Shown one piece after another: positions 15,356 through 24,443 of a DNA stretch of 64,000 bases. The notes below the pieces were generated by a model. It was not told the DNA's origin, ran no database searches, and saw only the letters and a program-made list of their open reading frames with translations. Made by a program: the position numbers and the translations under genes. This DNA is from Microbacterium marinilacus (lineage in GTDB: Bacteria; Actinomycetota; Actinomycetes; Actinomycetales; Microbacteriaceae), in assembly GCF_019753765.1 (NCBI RefSeq), contig NZ_JAIJZW010000001.1:656575-720574 (forward strand). Reading direction: 5' to 3'. Within the stretch, counting starts at the first letter, position 1. Every line of letters starts with the position of its first letter.

Positions 15356-18300
15356 ATGACCGGACGGGCCTGGGACGCGGATCAGCTCACCGTGCTGGAG
15401 CTGCCGGCGTCGGCCTCCGGCACGGTCGGCGGCGCACCGGGCTCGGGCAAGACCGCCGTGCTGGTCGAGCGCGTCGCGCGGCTTCTCGACCGGGGCCTCG
15501 CCGCCGACCAGGTCGTGGTGCTGACACCGACGCGCGCGTCCGCCACGCGTCTCCGCGACGAGCTCGGGGTCCGCGTGAACGTCGCGACGCCGGGGCCGCT
15601 GGCGCGCTCGATCGGATCGTTCGCGTTCCAGGTGGTGCGCGCCGAGGCGGTGCGCCGTGGCGACGAGCCGCCGAAGCTGTTGACCGGAGCCGATCAGGAC
15701 CGCATCCTCGCCGACATGCTCGCGGGCGTCGAGGAGGACGAGCGCGAGGGAACGTCCTCGTGGCCGCCGCACCTCGGCGCGCCGGTGCGCGCCTCGAAGG
15801 ACTTCCGCTCCGAGCTGCGGGCGTTCCTCAGCGAGCTCGTCGAGCTCGGAGTCGAGCCTGCTGAGCTCGCCGCTCTGGGCGTCGACGCCTGGTCCGCGGT
15901 CGCGTCGTTCGTCACGGAGTACCGCGAGGTGCTCTCGGGCATGCGAGCGACGCATCGCGACGTCTCCCAGCTGTACGCGGAGGCAGCCGTCGCTCTTCGC
16001 CGAGGAGCGGCGATCGCCGGGCTGGAGCGGCTGGAGGTCGTGCTGATCGACGACGCCCAGGAGCTCACGCGCGGCGGGATCGCCGTGGTGGAAGCGCTGC
16101 GCGAGCGCGGCGTGGCAGTGGTGGGGTTCGGCGATCCCGACATCGGGTCGGGGGCGTTCCGCGGCGCGACGCCCGAGCTGTTCGCGCAGCTCACGGCCGC
16201 GCTCGGCGCTCGGCACGTCCTGCGCGAGGCGCACCGTGCTCACCCCGCTCTTACCCGGCTGGTGCGCGCGGCGACCCAGTCGATCGGAGCCGCCGGGGTC
16301 GTCGCGCACCGCCAGCCGCCCGGGCCGGAGACCGACGTGAGCGGGGTGATCGAGACACACGTCGCGCCGTCTCCCTACGAGGAGGCCGACCGCATCGCCT
16401 GGGTGCTGCGCGAGTGGCACCTGCTCGAGGGCGTGCCGTGGGAGCGTATGGCGGTGATCGCTCACGACACCCGACAGATCACCACCCTGGAGGCAGAGCT
16501 CGCCGCGCGCGAGGTGCCGACCCGCGCGGCGGGCGTGCAGCGGCCGCTCGGCAGCGAGAGCGCCGTGCGGGACCTGGTGGAGATCGTCGACCTCGGTCTC
16601 GCGGAGCACGACGACCGCGACGATGAACGGCTGCTCGCGGCGCTGCGGTCACCGTACGGCGGGCTGGACGGCGTGGGGCTGCGGCGGCTGAGGGCGAGCC
16701 TGCGCCACGGCGAGCTGGCGTCGGGCGGCAGCCGCCCGGCGAGGCAGCTGCTGCGCGAGGCGCTCGGGCTTCCAGCGACCTTCGACCTCATCGACTCGCC
16801 CGAGGCGCGGGTCGCGCGCCGATTCGCCGAGACGCTCCGCATGCTCCACGACGAGGGCGCGCGCGGCGCCACTGTCCACGAGCTGCTGTGGACGGTGTGG
16901 GATCGCGCCCGCGCCGCGGACGGGCGGCGGCTCGATGCGGCATGGCACGAGCAGGCGCAGTCGCAGGGAGCGCTCAGCGCGGAGACGGGGCGAGCCCTCG
17001 ACGGGCTGGTCGCGTTGTTCGACGCGGCGAAGAGAGCCGTGGAGCGCAACCCTCAGGAGGGGCCGGGGCCCTTCGTCCGCGACATCCTGGGCAGCGACGT
17101 CCCCGAGGACACGCTGTCGTCCCCCGACCGCGGAGGGGCCGTGAGCCTCTTCACCCCGGCGAACGCGCTCGGCGTGGAGTTCGAGGCGGTCGTGATCGCC
17201 GGCGTGCAGGACGGCGTGTGGCCCAACACGAGGCTGCGCGGGGGACTGCTCGAAGGGTGGCGCCTGCCGGCGCTGATCGACGCGGCACGCGCCGGCACGG
17301 CGCCCCGCGACGACGGCGTGCTGGATCGTCGCCGCGCCGTCCTGCACGACGAGTTGCGGCTGTTCGTGCGAGCGGCGTCGCGCGCCCGGTCGCGGCTGGT
17401 CGTGACCGCGGTCGACGACGACGACACGGGGCCCAGCGCGCTGCTGTCCTTCCTGCCCGCGCCCGACCCGACCTCAGCGGCACGCGTCGAGCATCCGTTG
17501 ACTCTCCGGGGTCTCGTGTCGCTGCACCGCCGCGCCCTCACCGCGTCGACCGACGAGGGGGAGCGTGCCGACGCGGCGGCTCAGCTGCGTCTGCTCGCGG
17601 ATGCCGGCGTGCCCGGTGCCGATCCGCGTCACTGGTACGGGATCCTCCCGCCGTCGACGGACGGGCCGCTGCGCGACCTCCAGACCGGTGGCGCACGGGT
17701 GTCGCCGTCGCGCCTGGAGGCGTTCGAGCGGTGCGGGCTCGACTGGGCCGTCTCCGCGCTCGGCGGCGACACCGTCACCGCCCCGAGCGCCGGAATCGGC
17801 ATCATCCTGCACGCGGCGCTCGAGCGGGTGCCCGACGGAGACCTCGCGGCGCTGCGAGCGGTGGTGGAGGAGCGGTGGGGAGAGCTCGACTTCGAGACCC
17901 CGTGGATCGCCGCCAAGGAGAGACGCCGCGCCGAGAGGCTCGTCGACCGCCTGCACGCCTACCTGCGGACGGTCGCCGCGGAGGGCGGAGAGCACGTGGT
18001 GTCGGAGGCGGAGTTCCGGTTCGCGGTCGACATCGACGGCGGCGACGACGCCGAGATGCTCGGCGTGCACGCGGGCGACGACGCGGCCGGTCCCGGCCGC
18101 GCGACGGTGAGCGGAGTGATCGACCGGGTCGAGACCTATCCGCCCGGCGGCGGTGAGCACGCGGCGGCGCGCGGCGCGGCGGCCGGGTGGACCCGGATGC
18201 GCAGCGTCGACGAGGGCGCCCCGCGCCGCGTGGCGGTCGTCGACCTGAAGAGCGGGAAGAACGAGCCGCTCACCGAGGCGAAGGTCGCGGACCACGCCCA

Positions 18301-18598
18301 GCTCGCGGCCTATCAGGTCGCGGTGCAGGAAGGGCTGGTGCCCGGTGCCGACGCGGCGGGGCTCGTCGGTGCGCGCCTCGTCGTGCTCGACGGGGCCATC
18401 GGCAAGAGCGACTACCGGGTCGCGCACCAGCACCGGCTGGACGACGAGACGCGCGCCGCGTTCCTGCGTCGTGTGGCGGAGGCCGCGCGAGGCATGTCGG
18501 CCAGCGCCTTCACGGCGCGGGTCGACGAGCACTGCACCGTGGAAGGGCCCTACGTGCCGAACTGCCGCATCCACACGGTCCCGGCGGTGAGCTCGTGA
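15356..18598 (+). CDS. adnA: AdnA-like helicase-nuclease subunit
   Basis: A 1080-aa subunit of the AdnAB complex, the actinobacterial counterpart of RecBCD/AddAB that resects DNA double-strand breaks. Walker A (GAPGSGKT, about 26-33) is intact, but later UvrD motifs are degenerate: VLIDDAQEL for motif II, GDPDIGSGAFRG lacking the usual Gln for motif III, and ANALGVEFEAV for motif V. This fits AdnA's known weak motor. A PD-(D/E)XK nuclease domain occupies about 800-1080 with VVDLKSGK and a QLAAYQ motif. Cys residues at FERCGLDW and HCTVEGPYVPNC resemble an incomplete Fe-S nuclease cluster. The stop overlaps the adnB start (GTGA). Confidence 0.85.
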   Translation: MTGRAWDADQLTVLELPASASGTVGGAPGSGKTAVLVERVARLLDRGLAADQVVVLTPTRASATRLRDELGVRVNVATPGPLARSIGSFAFQVVRAEAVRRGDEPPKLLTGADQDRILADMLAGVEEDEREGTSSWPPHLGAPVRASKDFRSELRAFLSELVELGVEPAELAALGVDAWSAVASFVTEYREVLSGMRATHRDVSQLYAEAAVALRRGAAIAGLERLEVVLIDDAQELTRGGIAVVEALRERGVAVVGFGDPDIGSGAFRGATPELFAQLTAALGARHVLREAHRAHPALTRLVRAATQSIGAAGVVAHRQPPGPETDVSGVIETHVAPSPYEEADRIAWVLREWHLLEGVPWERMAVIAHDTRQITTLEAELAAREVPTRAAGVQRPLGSESAVRDLVEIVDLGLAEHDDRDDERLLAALRSPYGGLDGVGLRRLRASLRHGELASGGSRPARQLLREALGLPATFDLIDSPEARVARRFAETLRMLHDEGARGATVHELLWTVWDRARAADGRRLDAAWHEQAQSQGALSAETGRALDGLVALFDAAKRAVERNPQEGPGPFVRDILGSDVPEDTLSSPDRGGAVSLFTPANALGVEFEAVVIAGVQDGVWPNTRLRGGLLEGWRLPALIDAARAGTAPRDDGVLDRRRAVLHDELRLFVRAASRARSRLVVTAVDDDDTGPSALLSFLPAPDPTSAARVEHPLTLRGLVSLHRRALTASTDEGERADAAAQLRLLADAGVPGADPRHWYGILPPSTDGPLRDLQTGGARVSPSRLEAFERCGLDWAVSALGGDTVTAPSAGIGIILHAALERVPDGDLAALRAVVEERWGELDFETPWIAAKERRRAERLVDRLHAYLRTVAAEGGEHVVSEAEFRFAVDIDGGDDAEMLGVHAGDDAAGPGRATVSGVIDRVETYPPGGGEHAAARGAAAGWTRMRSVDEGAPRRVAVVDLKSGKNEPLTEAKVADHAQLAAYQVAVQEGLVPGADAAGLVGARLVVLDGAIGKSDYRVAHQHRLDDETRAAFLRRVAEAARGMSASAFTARVDEHCTVEGPYVPNCRIHTVPAVSS

Positions 18599-21500
18599 GC
18601 ACCACGAACCCGCTGCACGACGCTGCGACCGCGACGTGGAGCGCCGGACACGGGCTGAGCGCGGCGCACCTGTCGGCGGCGCTCAGCCTGCCGACACCGA
18701 CGCCCGCGCAGCAGCGCGTCATCGAGGCGCCCCCCGTTCCCGCGCTGGTGGTCGCCGGCGCGGGCAGCGGCAAGACCGAGACGATGTCAGGGCGCGTGGT
18801 CTGGCTCGTGGCGAACGGACACGTGGAACGCGATCAGATCCTCGGACTGACCTTCACGCGCAAGGCGGCGGGCGAGCTCGACGAGCGCATCTCGGCACGG
18901 CTCGCCCTGATCGACGAGTTCGGGCGACGTGGCCTCCTGCCGCACCTGGCCCGCATCGTCGAGCGTCACGAGCTCTCCGACATCGAGGCGGCGGCGACGC
19001 CCGCGCAGCGCAGCGCCGTGCGTCGACGCGTGCTGGACGAGCTGGCCCGGTCCTACGACACCGGCTGGGATCCCGCCGCGGCGACCAGCGTCGACTCCCT
19101 GATGATCCGGCCCCGCGTCGCCACCTACAACGCCTTCGCCGACACGATCGTGCGCGAGCACGCCGCGCGCATCGGCCGCGACCCCGAGGCCGGGATGCTC
19201 AACACGTCGGCCTCCTGGCTGATCGCCCGGCACGTCGTGCTGCGCGCCCAGCTGCCTGGGCTCGACGAGATCGAACGGTCGGTCGCCGGCGTCGTCGACG
19301 CGGTGCAGCGCCTCGCCGCCGACGTCCTCGACCACCGCGTCGACCTGGACGAGCTCGAGCGCCTCGCGCGGCGGGAGGCCGCCCGATTCGAGCCGTACGT
19401 CGCTCACGACAAGGCCAAGCGGCCGCACGCGAACCTCACCACGATGCCGATCCTGGTGCGGCTCGTGCGCGACTACATCGCCGAGAAGCAGCGACGGGGA
19501 GTGCTGGACTTCGCCGACCAGGTGGACGGCGCCTTCCAGATCGTCGAGGCGGCGTCGTCCGTGCGCGACGAGCTGCGCGCCCAGTACCGGGTGGTGCTGC
19601 TCGACGAGTACCAGGACACGTCCGTGATCCAGACGCGCTTCCTCGCCGCCGTGTTTCGCGGAGCCGCGGTGATGGCAGTCGGCGATCCCCACCAGTCGAT
19701 CTACGGCTGGCGGGGAGCGAGCGCGGACAACCTCTACGCCTTCGGACGGGAGTTCGGCGACGAGCGGAAGGTCGACCAGTACGACCTCATGACCAGCTGG
19801 CGCAACGACCGCGCCATCCTCTCGGTCGCGAACCGCGTGCTGAGGCCCCTGCAGGCGGACCGCGGTTTCCGGGTCCCCGAGCTCGAGCCCCGGCCCGGAG
19901 CCGGAGACGGCCGCGTCGAGGTCACGTTCCCGCACACCGTCGACGAAGAGGCCGACGCCGTCGCCGAGTGGTTCGAGAGGCGGCGTGCGGAGCACGGCGC
20001 GAGCACGGCGCAGCCGCAGGGCGTGGAAACCGCGGCGAAGCCGCAAGGCGTGGAAACCGCGGCGAAGCCGCAAGGCGTACAAAGTGCGGCGAAGCCGCCA
20101 GGCGTACAAAGTGCGGCGAAGCCGCACACTGGCGCGATCCTCTTCCGCTCCAAGCGTCACATGAGCCTCTTCGCCGCGAAGCTCGGGGAGCGCGGCATCC
20201 CGCATCGCATCCTGGGGCTCGGCGGCCTGCTGTCCACGCCCGAGGTCGTCGACGTGCTGTCGGTGCTGCGGGTGCTGCACGACCCCACCTCCGGGTCTCC
20301 GCTGATCCGGCTGCTGGTCGGGCCGCGCTTCCGGGTCGGGGTGGCCGACATGGCGGCGCTGTACGACTTCGCCTCCGAGCTCGCCCGCCGCGACGCAGGG
20401 CTCGCGCCGCTGCCGGACGAGCTGCGGGCGCGCCTGCGCACCTCGAACGGCGCCGACGAGGCGGTGTCGATCGTGGACGCGGTCGACGTCGTGCGCACGA
20501 TGCGCGACGACTACCGGCTGGTGCAGGGCATCACCCCGGAGGGCCGCTCTCGGATCCGCGAGGCCGGGGCGATGCTCGAGCGCCTGCGCCGACAGGTCGG
20601 TCAGCCGATCCCCGAGCTGATCCGCCTGATCGAGCTCGAGCTGCGTCTGGACATCGAGCTCGCCGCCAACGAGACCCGCGGGCCCGCACGAGTCGCTTCG
20701 ACGCAGCTGCGGGCCTTCGTCGACGAGGTGCGGGGGTTCCTGTCCGCGGACGAGCGCGGGACGATCGGCAGTCTGCTGGCATGGCTCGATCGCGCCGAGC
20801 AGGCCGACGAGCTGATGCCGCGGACCGAGCCGCCGGAGCCAGGGGTCGTGCAGCTGCTGACCATCCACGGGTCCAAAGGGCTCGAGTGGGACGCCGTGGC
20901 CGTGGTGCGGCTGGTCGAGGGCGAGCTGCCGGGCACGGCGAAGGACACCGCGGGGTGGCTCGGGTTCGGCGTGCTTCCCTATGCGCTGCGCGGCGACAGG
21001 GCCGCGCTGCCCGCCTTCGATTGGGATCCACTCACCGCGGGCGCGGGAGTCGAGGACGAGGACAAGCGACGCAAGGCCGAGCTCGACTCGTTGATCAGCG
21101 AGTCGAAGGACCCGGACAAGCGCGGCGCGCTGGCGCGATTCGCGGATGCGAACCGCGCTCATCAGCGCGAGGAGGAACGACGGCTCGCGTACGTCGCCAC
21201 GACCCGTGCCCGCGGCGACCTCCTGTTGACCGGATCGCACTGGGCGGGGCAGTCCCGCCCCCGCGTGCCCAGCGAGTTCCTCGTCGAGGTCATGGAGCGA
21301 CTCGGCCTCGACGCCGTCGGCACGGTCGACCGCGACGACAACCCCTACACCGGCACCGCGACGACGCTGGAGTGGCCGATGGAGCCGCTCGGCAGGCGTC
21401 GAGACCGCGTGGTGGACGCGGCGCGGCGGGTGCGCGACGCGGAGAGCGCATCGCCGTCGCCGCGACTGAGCCGTCTGCTCGCCGAGCGCGAGGAGCGTGA

Positions 21501-22206
21501 GCGGGGCAGGGCGGCGGCCGCCCCCACCCGCATCCCCGCCTCGCGTTTCAAGGACTACGTCGCCGACTTCGCCGCGACGGTCTCCGAGGTGAGCCGTCCG
21601 ATGCCCGAACGTCCCTACACGCAGACGCGCATCGGCACGCTGTTCCACCAGTGGGTCGAACAGCGATCCGGCGTCGCCGGCGCGGCGGCGTCCACCGATG
21701 ACGCGCTGTGGGAGACCGACGAGGATCTCTGGGGCGGGGACGCGCCCGTCGGGACCGAGACCGAGGTGTCGGTCGAGGACGAGACGGCTCTGGCCGCTCT
21801 CCGCGAGACGTTCCTGCGCAGCGAATGGGCCCCGCTGAGGCCCATCGAGGTGGAGACCGAGATCGACTTCGCGATGCGGGGGGCCGAAGGCGGCCCGAGC
21901 CACATCGTCATCTGCAAGCTCGACGCCGTCTACGAGCGGGACGGGCGCATCGAGATCGTCGACTGGAAGACCGGGAAGGCGCCGCGCACCGCCGCCGAAC
22001 GAGAGCAGCGGATGCTGCAGCTCGCGCTGTACCGGCTCGCCTATCACCGTCGGCACGGGGTGCCGCTGGAACGTATCGACGTCGCGCTGTACTACGTCGC
22101 CGACGACCTGGTGATCCGCGGCGACCGGGTCTATTCGGAGGAGGAGCTCGTCCAGCGCTGGGACGCGGCGCGGTCGGCGCGCGCCGGTCGGCCGGCGGAC
22201 GGCTGA
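18595..22206 (+). CDS. adnB: AdnB-like helicase-nuclease subunit
   Basis: A 1203-aa UvrD/RecB-type motor and nuclease, partner of AdnA. All motor motifs are canonical: AGAGSGKT (about 54-61), LTFTRKAAGEL, VVLLDEYQDTS, GDPHQSIYGWRGA, SWRND, LLTIHGSKGLEWDAV and LAYVATTRAR. The C-terminal nuclease has IVDWKTGK and QLALYRLAY. It is longer than M. smegmatis AdnB (about 1,095 aa as I recall). Part of the excess is a four-unit 9-residue tandem repeat (about 474-509, KPQGVETAA/KPQGVQSAA) before AILFRSKRHM. GTG start coupled to adnA. Its last 76 bp overlap the convergent phosphotransferase-like gene. Confidence 0.87.
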   Translation: MSTTNPLHDAATATWSAGHGLSAAHLSAALSLPTPTPAQQRVIEAPPVPALVVAGAGSGKTETMSGRVVWLVANGHVERDQILGLTFTRKAAGELDERISARLALIDEFGRRGLLPHLARIVERHELSDIEAAATPAQRSAVRRRVLDELARSYDTGWDPAAATSVDSLMIRPRVATYNAFADTIVREHAARIGRDPEAGMLNTSASWLIARHVVLRAQLPGLDEIERSVAGVVDAVQRLAADVLDHRVDLDELERLARREAARFEPYVAHDKAKRPHANLTTMPILVRLVRDYIAEKQRRGVLDFADQVDGAFQIVEAASSVRDELRAQYRVVLLDEYQDTSVIQTRFLAAVFRGAAVMAVGDPHQSIYGWRGASADNLYAFGREFGDERKVDQYDLMTSWRNDRAILSVANRVLRPLQADRGFRVPELEPRPGAGDGRVEVTFPHTVDEEADAVAEWFERRRAEHGASTAQPQGVETAAKPQGVETAAKPQGVQSAAKPPGVQSAAKPHTGAILFRSKRHMSLFAAKLGERGIPHRILGLGGLLSTPEVVDVLSVLRVLHDPTSGSPLIRLLVGPRFRVGVADMAALYDFASELARRDAGLAPLPDELRARLRTSNGADEAVSIVDAVDVVRTMRDDYRLVQGITPEGRSRIREAGAMLERLRRQVGQPIPELIRLIELELRLDIELAANETRGPARVASTQLRAFVDEVRGFLSADERGTIGSLLAWLDRAEQADELMPRTEPPEPGVVQLLTIHGSKGLEWDAVAVVRLVEGELPGTAKDTAGWLGFGVLPYALRGDRAALPAFDWDPLTAGAGVEDEDKRRKAELDSLISESKDPDKRGALARFADANRAHQREEERRLAYVATTRARGDLLLTGSHWAGQSRPRVPSEFLVEVMERLGLDAVGTVDRDDNPYTGTATTLEWPMEPLGRRRDRVVDAARRVRDAESASPSPRLSRLLAEREERERGRAAAAPTRIPASRFKDYVADFAATVSEVSRPMPERPYTQTRIGTLFHQWVEQRSGVAGAAASTDDALWETDEDLWGGDAPVGTETEVSVEDETALAALRETFLRSEWAPLRPIEVETEIDFAMRGAEGGPSHIVICKLDAVYERDGRIEIVDWKTGKAPRTAAEREQRMLQLALYRLAYHRRHGVPLERIDVALYYVADDLVIRGDRVYSEEELVQRWDAARSARAGRPADG
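20014..20121. repeat. 27-bp in-frame tandem repeat inside adnB
   Basis: Four copies of a 27-bp unit (20014-20040, 20041-20067, 20068-20094, 20095-20121). Copies 1-2 differ by one base, copies 3-4 by one base, and the two pairs by a few. Each junction contains the palindrome GCGGC-GAA-GCCGC. Because 27 is a multiple of three, the adnB frame stays open and encodes four 9-residue repeats. Confidence 0.95.
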
Positions 22207-23411
22207 TCGCCGTCGTCGACCGTGGGGATCGCATCGGTCGCCGTGTCGGCGAGGCCGACGAACTCGGACGGGTCGATCGGCTGGGTCTCCTGGGCCGCGG
22301 AGGCCGCGCGAGCGCGCTTGTCCGCGCTCCACGAGGCGTCCGGCGTGAGGGAGAGCTCGTCGGGGTCGTACGCGTCGGTCTGCATCGACGTGTCGGCCGC
22401 CGCCGAGGAGGTCGCCGGGAGGTTGGCGAGCACCGTCAGCGCGTCGTCGATGTCGGTGCGCCCCTCGTCGTCGATGTCGGCGAGCAGAACGTCGTCGCGC
22501 ACGCCCTCCGCGAGGGACTCGAGCAGCGCGGCCGCGTCGTCGACCACATCGGTGCGGTGGGCCTCGAGCCCGTGCACGAGCCAACGGGCGAACTCGAGCT
22601 CGGCGTGCAGGCGCGCGCGCACATGCACGGCGGCATCGGGCGCGCGGTGGGCGGCCTCTCCGTAGGCCCGCGCGATGTCCCGCGCCGCGTCCGGCGCCGA
22701 CGCGACCCACCGCAGATCGACCGCGGGGTCGTCGATCGACAGACCGTGCCAGTCGAGGACACCCGAGACCGCGGGCGCGCCGCGGTCGTCGTCGAGGAAC
22801 AGGAACGACGTCGCCTGCGTGCCGCCGAGACAGATCGACGGCTCGAACGCCCACAGCCTGTCGTCGTCGACGGCGTCACGCCAGCGCACCGTGAGGCGGA
22901 CCGGGAGGCGACCGCTGCGCCCGGCGGCGTCGACGACCCGACGCACGTCGTCGCGGGTCTGCTCGGGCGTGCGCTCGCGGAGACCCGCGGAGCGGACGAC
23001 CGACGGGGGCAGGGCGTGGATCGCCGCGAGGGCGCGCCCGATCGACGTCGCCGCGCCCTCACCGGGCGGGAGCTCCTCGGCGTCGATGAGATAACCGGGG
23101 ACGAAGGTGGTGATGACGGCGCGTGCGCCGGAGATACCGGCCGCGCCCACGTACTCGGGTGCCCGGAACGGCAGCATGCCGCGCACACCAGGCGTCAGAG
23201 CGCGCAGCGCGACCGTCTCGGCGGCGATCTCCTGATCGATGCCGTCCTCCGTCGCGACGCGTGCCACGAGCTCGCGTCCGTCGCGCAGCGTCGCGACTGC
23301 GGCGTCGAAGCGCCCGCCGCCCGCCGCCGTGAGCCGTCGGGCTCCGACGACCTCTGCGTCCGGGACGGCCGCGGACACCGCCGCCGCTAGAGTGAGAGGA
23401 GAGCGTGCCAT
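22131..23411 (-). CDS. Phosphotransferase-like protein with degenerate catalytic loop
   Basis: A 426-aa protein with the aminoglycoside/macrolide phosphotransferase (APH) fold. The N-lobe shows the VATLRDGRELVARVAT strand pair and a conserved helix. The C-lobe keeps the metal-binding Asp220 of VLDWHGLSIDDPAVDL. However, the catalytic loop, HGDxxxxN in active APH enzymes, reads LGGTQATS (195-202), so the general-base Asp and metal-binding Asn are gone. I infer a pseudokinase or an altered chemistry. After about residue 335 it has an acidic disordered tail. ATG at 23411, with GAGGAGA upstream and a TAGAGT hexamer before it. It overlaps adnB's end convergently. Confidence 0.75.
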   Translation of the reverse strand: MARSPLTLAAAVSAAVPDAEVVGARRLTAAGGGRFDAAVATLRDGRELVARVATEDGIDQEIAAETVALRALTPGVRGMLPFRAPEYVGAAGISGARAVITTFVPGYLIDAEELPPGEGAATSIGRALAAIHALPPSVVRSAGLRERTPEQTRDDVRRVVDAAGRSGRLPVRLTVRWRDAVDDDRLWAFEPSICLGGTQATSFLFLDDDRGAPAVSGVLDWHGLSIDDPAVDLRWVASAPDAARDIARAYGEAAHRAPDAAVHVRARLHAELEFARWLVHGLEAHRTDVVDDAAALLESLAEGVRDDVLLADIDDEGRTDIDDALTVLANLPATSSAAADTSMQTDAYDPDELSLTPDASWSADKRARAASAAQETQPIDPSEFVGLADTATDAIPTVDDGDQPSAGRPARADRAASQRWTSSSSE

Positions 23412-23474
23412 GCCCCCAGGGTAGGTCGCACGCCCCGGCGTCTCCCGGCGCCACGCCCGCGAGAGAGGCAGTAG

Positions 23475-24374
23475 ATGACCCGTTCCCCCGCCGTCGCAGT
23501 CAGCGATCTCGCGGCGTCGGAGCGAGACACGCCCGGGCTGATCGACGATCTGCGCGCTCAGCCGACGACCCTCGTCGTGGTGGTGCGCGGCGACCGTGCG
23601 CCTCGCGCGGCAGGAGCCGACACGCACCTGCATGCGATCCCGCCCGCGGACGTGCCGGACGGCGCCGAGTGGGGTCTGCTCGGCCGCGCCGCCGACGGTG
23701 CCGCGGTGCTGGTGGCGGCCTTCGCGCCGACCGAGCCCGAGCCTCTGGAGTCGCCCGGAGGCTGGGCGGCACTCCGCGAGGTCGGCGGCGAGCTGGCGCA
23801 GGACGAGGCGGACACGCTCGTCGCCGCCCTCAGCCTCGGTCGCTGGCTGACCGGTCACCGGTTCTGCCCCGTGTGCGGCGCGAGCGCTGAGCTGCGCCAG
23901 GCGGGCTGGTCACGACGGTGCACGTCGTGCGGGCGCGAGCACTTCCCGCGCAACGACCCGGCCGTGATCGTCGCCATCACAGACCCGCAGCGCCGCCGCC
24001 TGCTCCTCGGGGCGAACGCGAGCTGGGGCGGCCGCATGCACTCCTGCTTCGCCGGCTTCGTCGAGGCCGGGGAGTCTCTCGAACGGGCGATCCACCGCGA
24101 GATGCTCGAGGAGGCCGGCGTGCGCGTGAGCGCGTTGCGCTACCGCCGTTCGCAGTCCTGGCCGTACCCCCACTCCCTGATGCTCGGCTTCGATGCCGTC
24201 GCCGTCGACCCGGACGAGGCGCGGCCCGACGGCGAGGAGATCGTGGCCCTGCGGTGGTTCACCCGCGACGAGATCGGCGCGGCCCTGGCGGGACGCGGCG
24301 ACACCGCTCTGCCGGGTCCCGCCTCGATCGCGCACCTCCTCATCAGGCAGTGGCACGACGAGGGCGATGCCTGA
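23475..24374 (+). CDS. nudC: NAD+ diphosphatase / RNA deNADding enzyme NudC
   Basis: A 299-aa cytoplasmic Nudix hydrolase that splits NAD(H) to NMN and AMP and can remove NAD caps from RNA. An N-terminal domain is followed by a zinc ribbon (CPVCG about residue 135; CTSCG about 153), the Nudix box GFVEAGESLERAIHREMLEE, and the NudC-specific signature SQSWPYPHSLM. Length and order match NudC. ATG start with GAGAGG upstream. It is followed after 69 bp by the UvrD2-like helicase, as in mycobacteria, where nudC and uvrD2 are neighbours. Confidence 0.92.
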   Translation: MTRSPAVAVSDLAASERDTPGLIDDLRAQPTTLVVVVRGDRAPRAAGADTHLHAIPPADVPDGAEWGLLGRAADGAAVLVAAFAPTEPEPLESPGGWAALREVGGELAQDEADTLVAALSLGRWLTGHRFCPVCGASAELRQAGWSRRCTSCGREHFPRNDPAVIVAITDPQRRRLLLGANASWGGRMHSCFAGFVEAGESLERAIHREMLEEAGVRVSALRYRRSQSWPYPHSLMLGFDAVAVDPDEARPDGEEIVALRWFTRDEIGAALAGRGDTALPGPASIAHLLIRQWHDEGDA

Positions 24375-24443
24375 TGCCCCGGTGGACCCGACGGCATCCG
24401 ACGGGCAGCGCCGGACGATCGGGCGAGGCGAGGTGAGGACCGC

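Noticed and set aside
20014..20121. Possible CRISPR array
   Set aside because: The units are contiguous tandem repeats with no spacers, inside a coding region, and no cas genes are present.
18787..22854. Very long open frame on the strand opposite adnB (over 1,300 codons)
   Set aside because: In high-GC DNA, stop codons are rare in the antisense frame that mirrors codon position three. The translation is rich in Arg, His and Asp with no domain, whereas adnB shows all helicase motifs.
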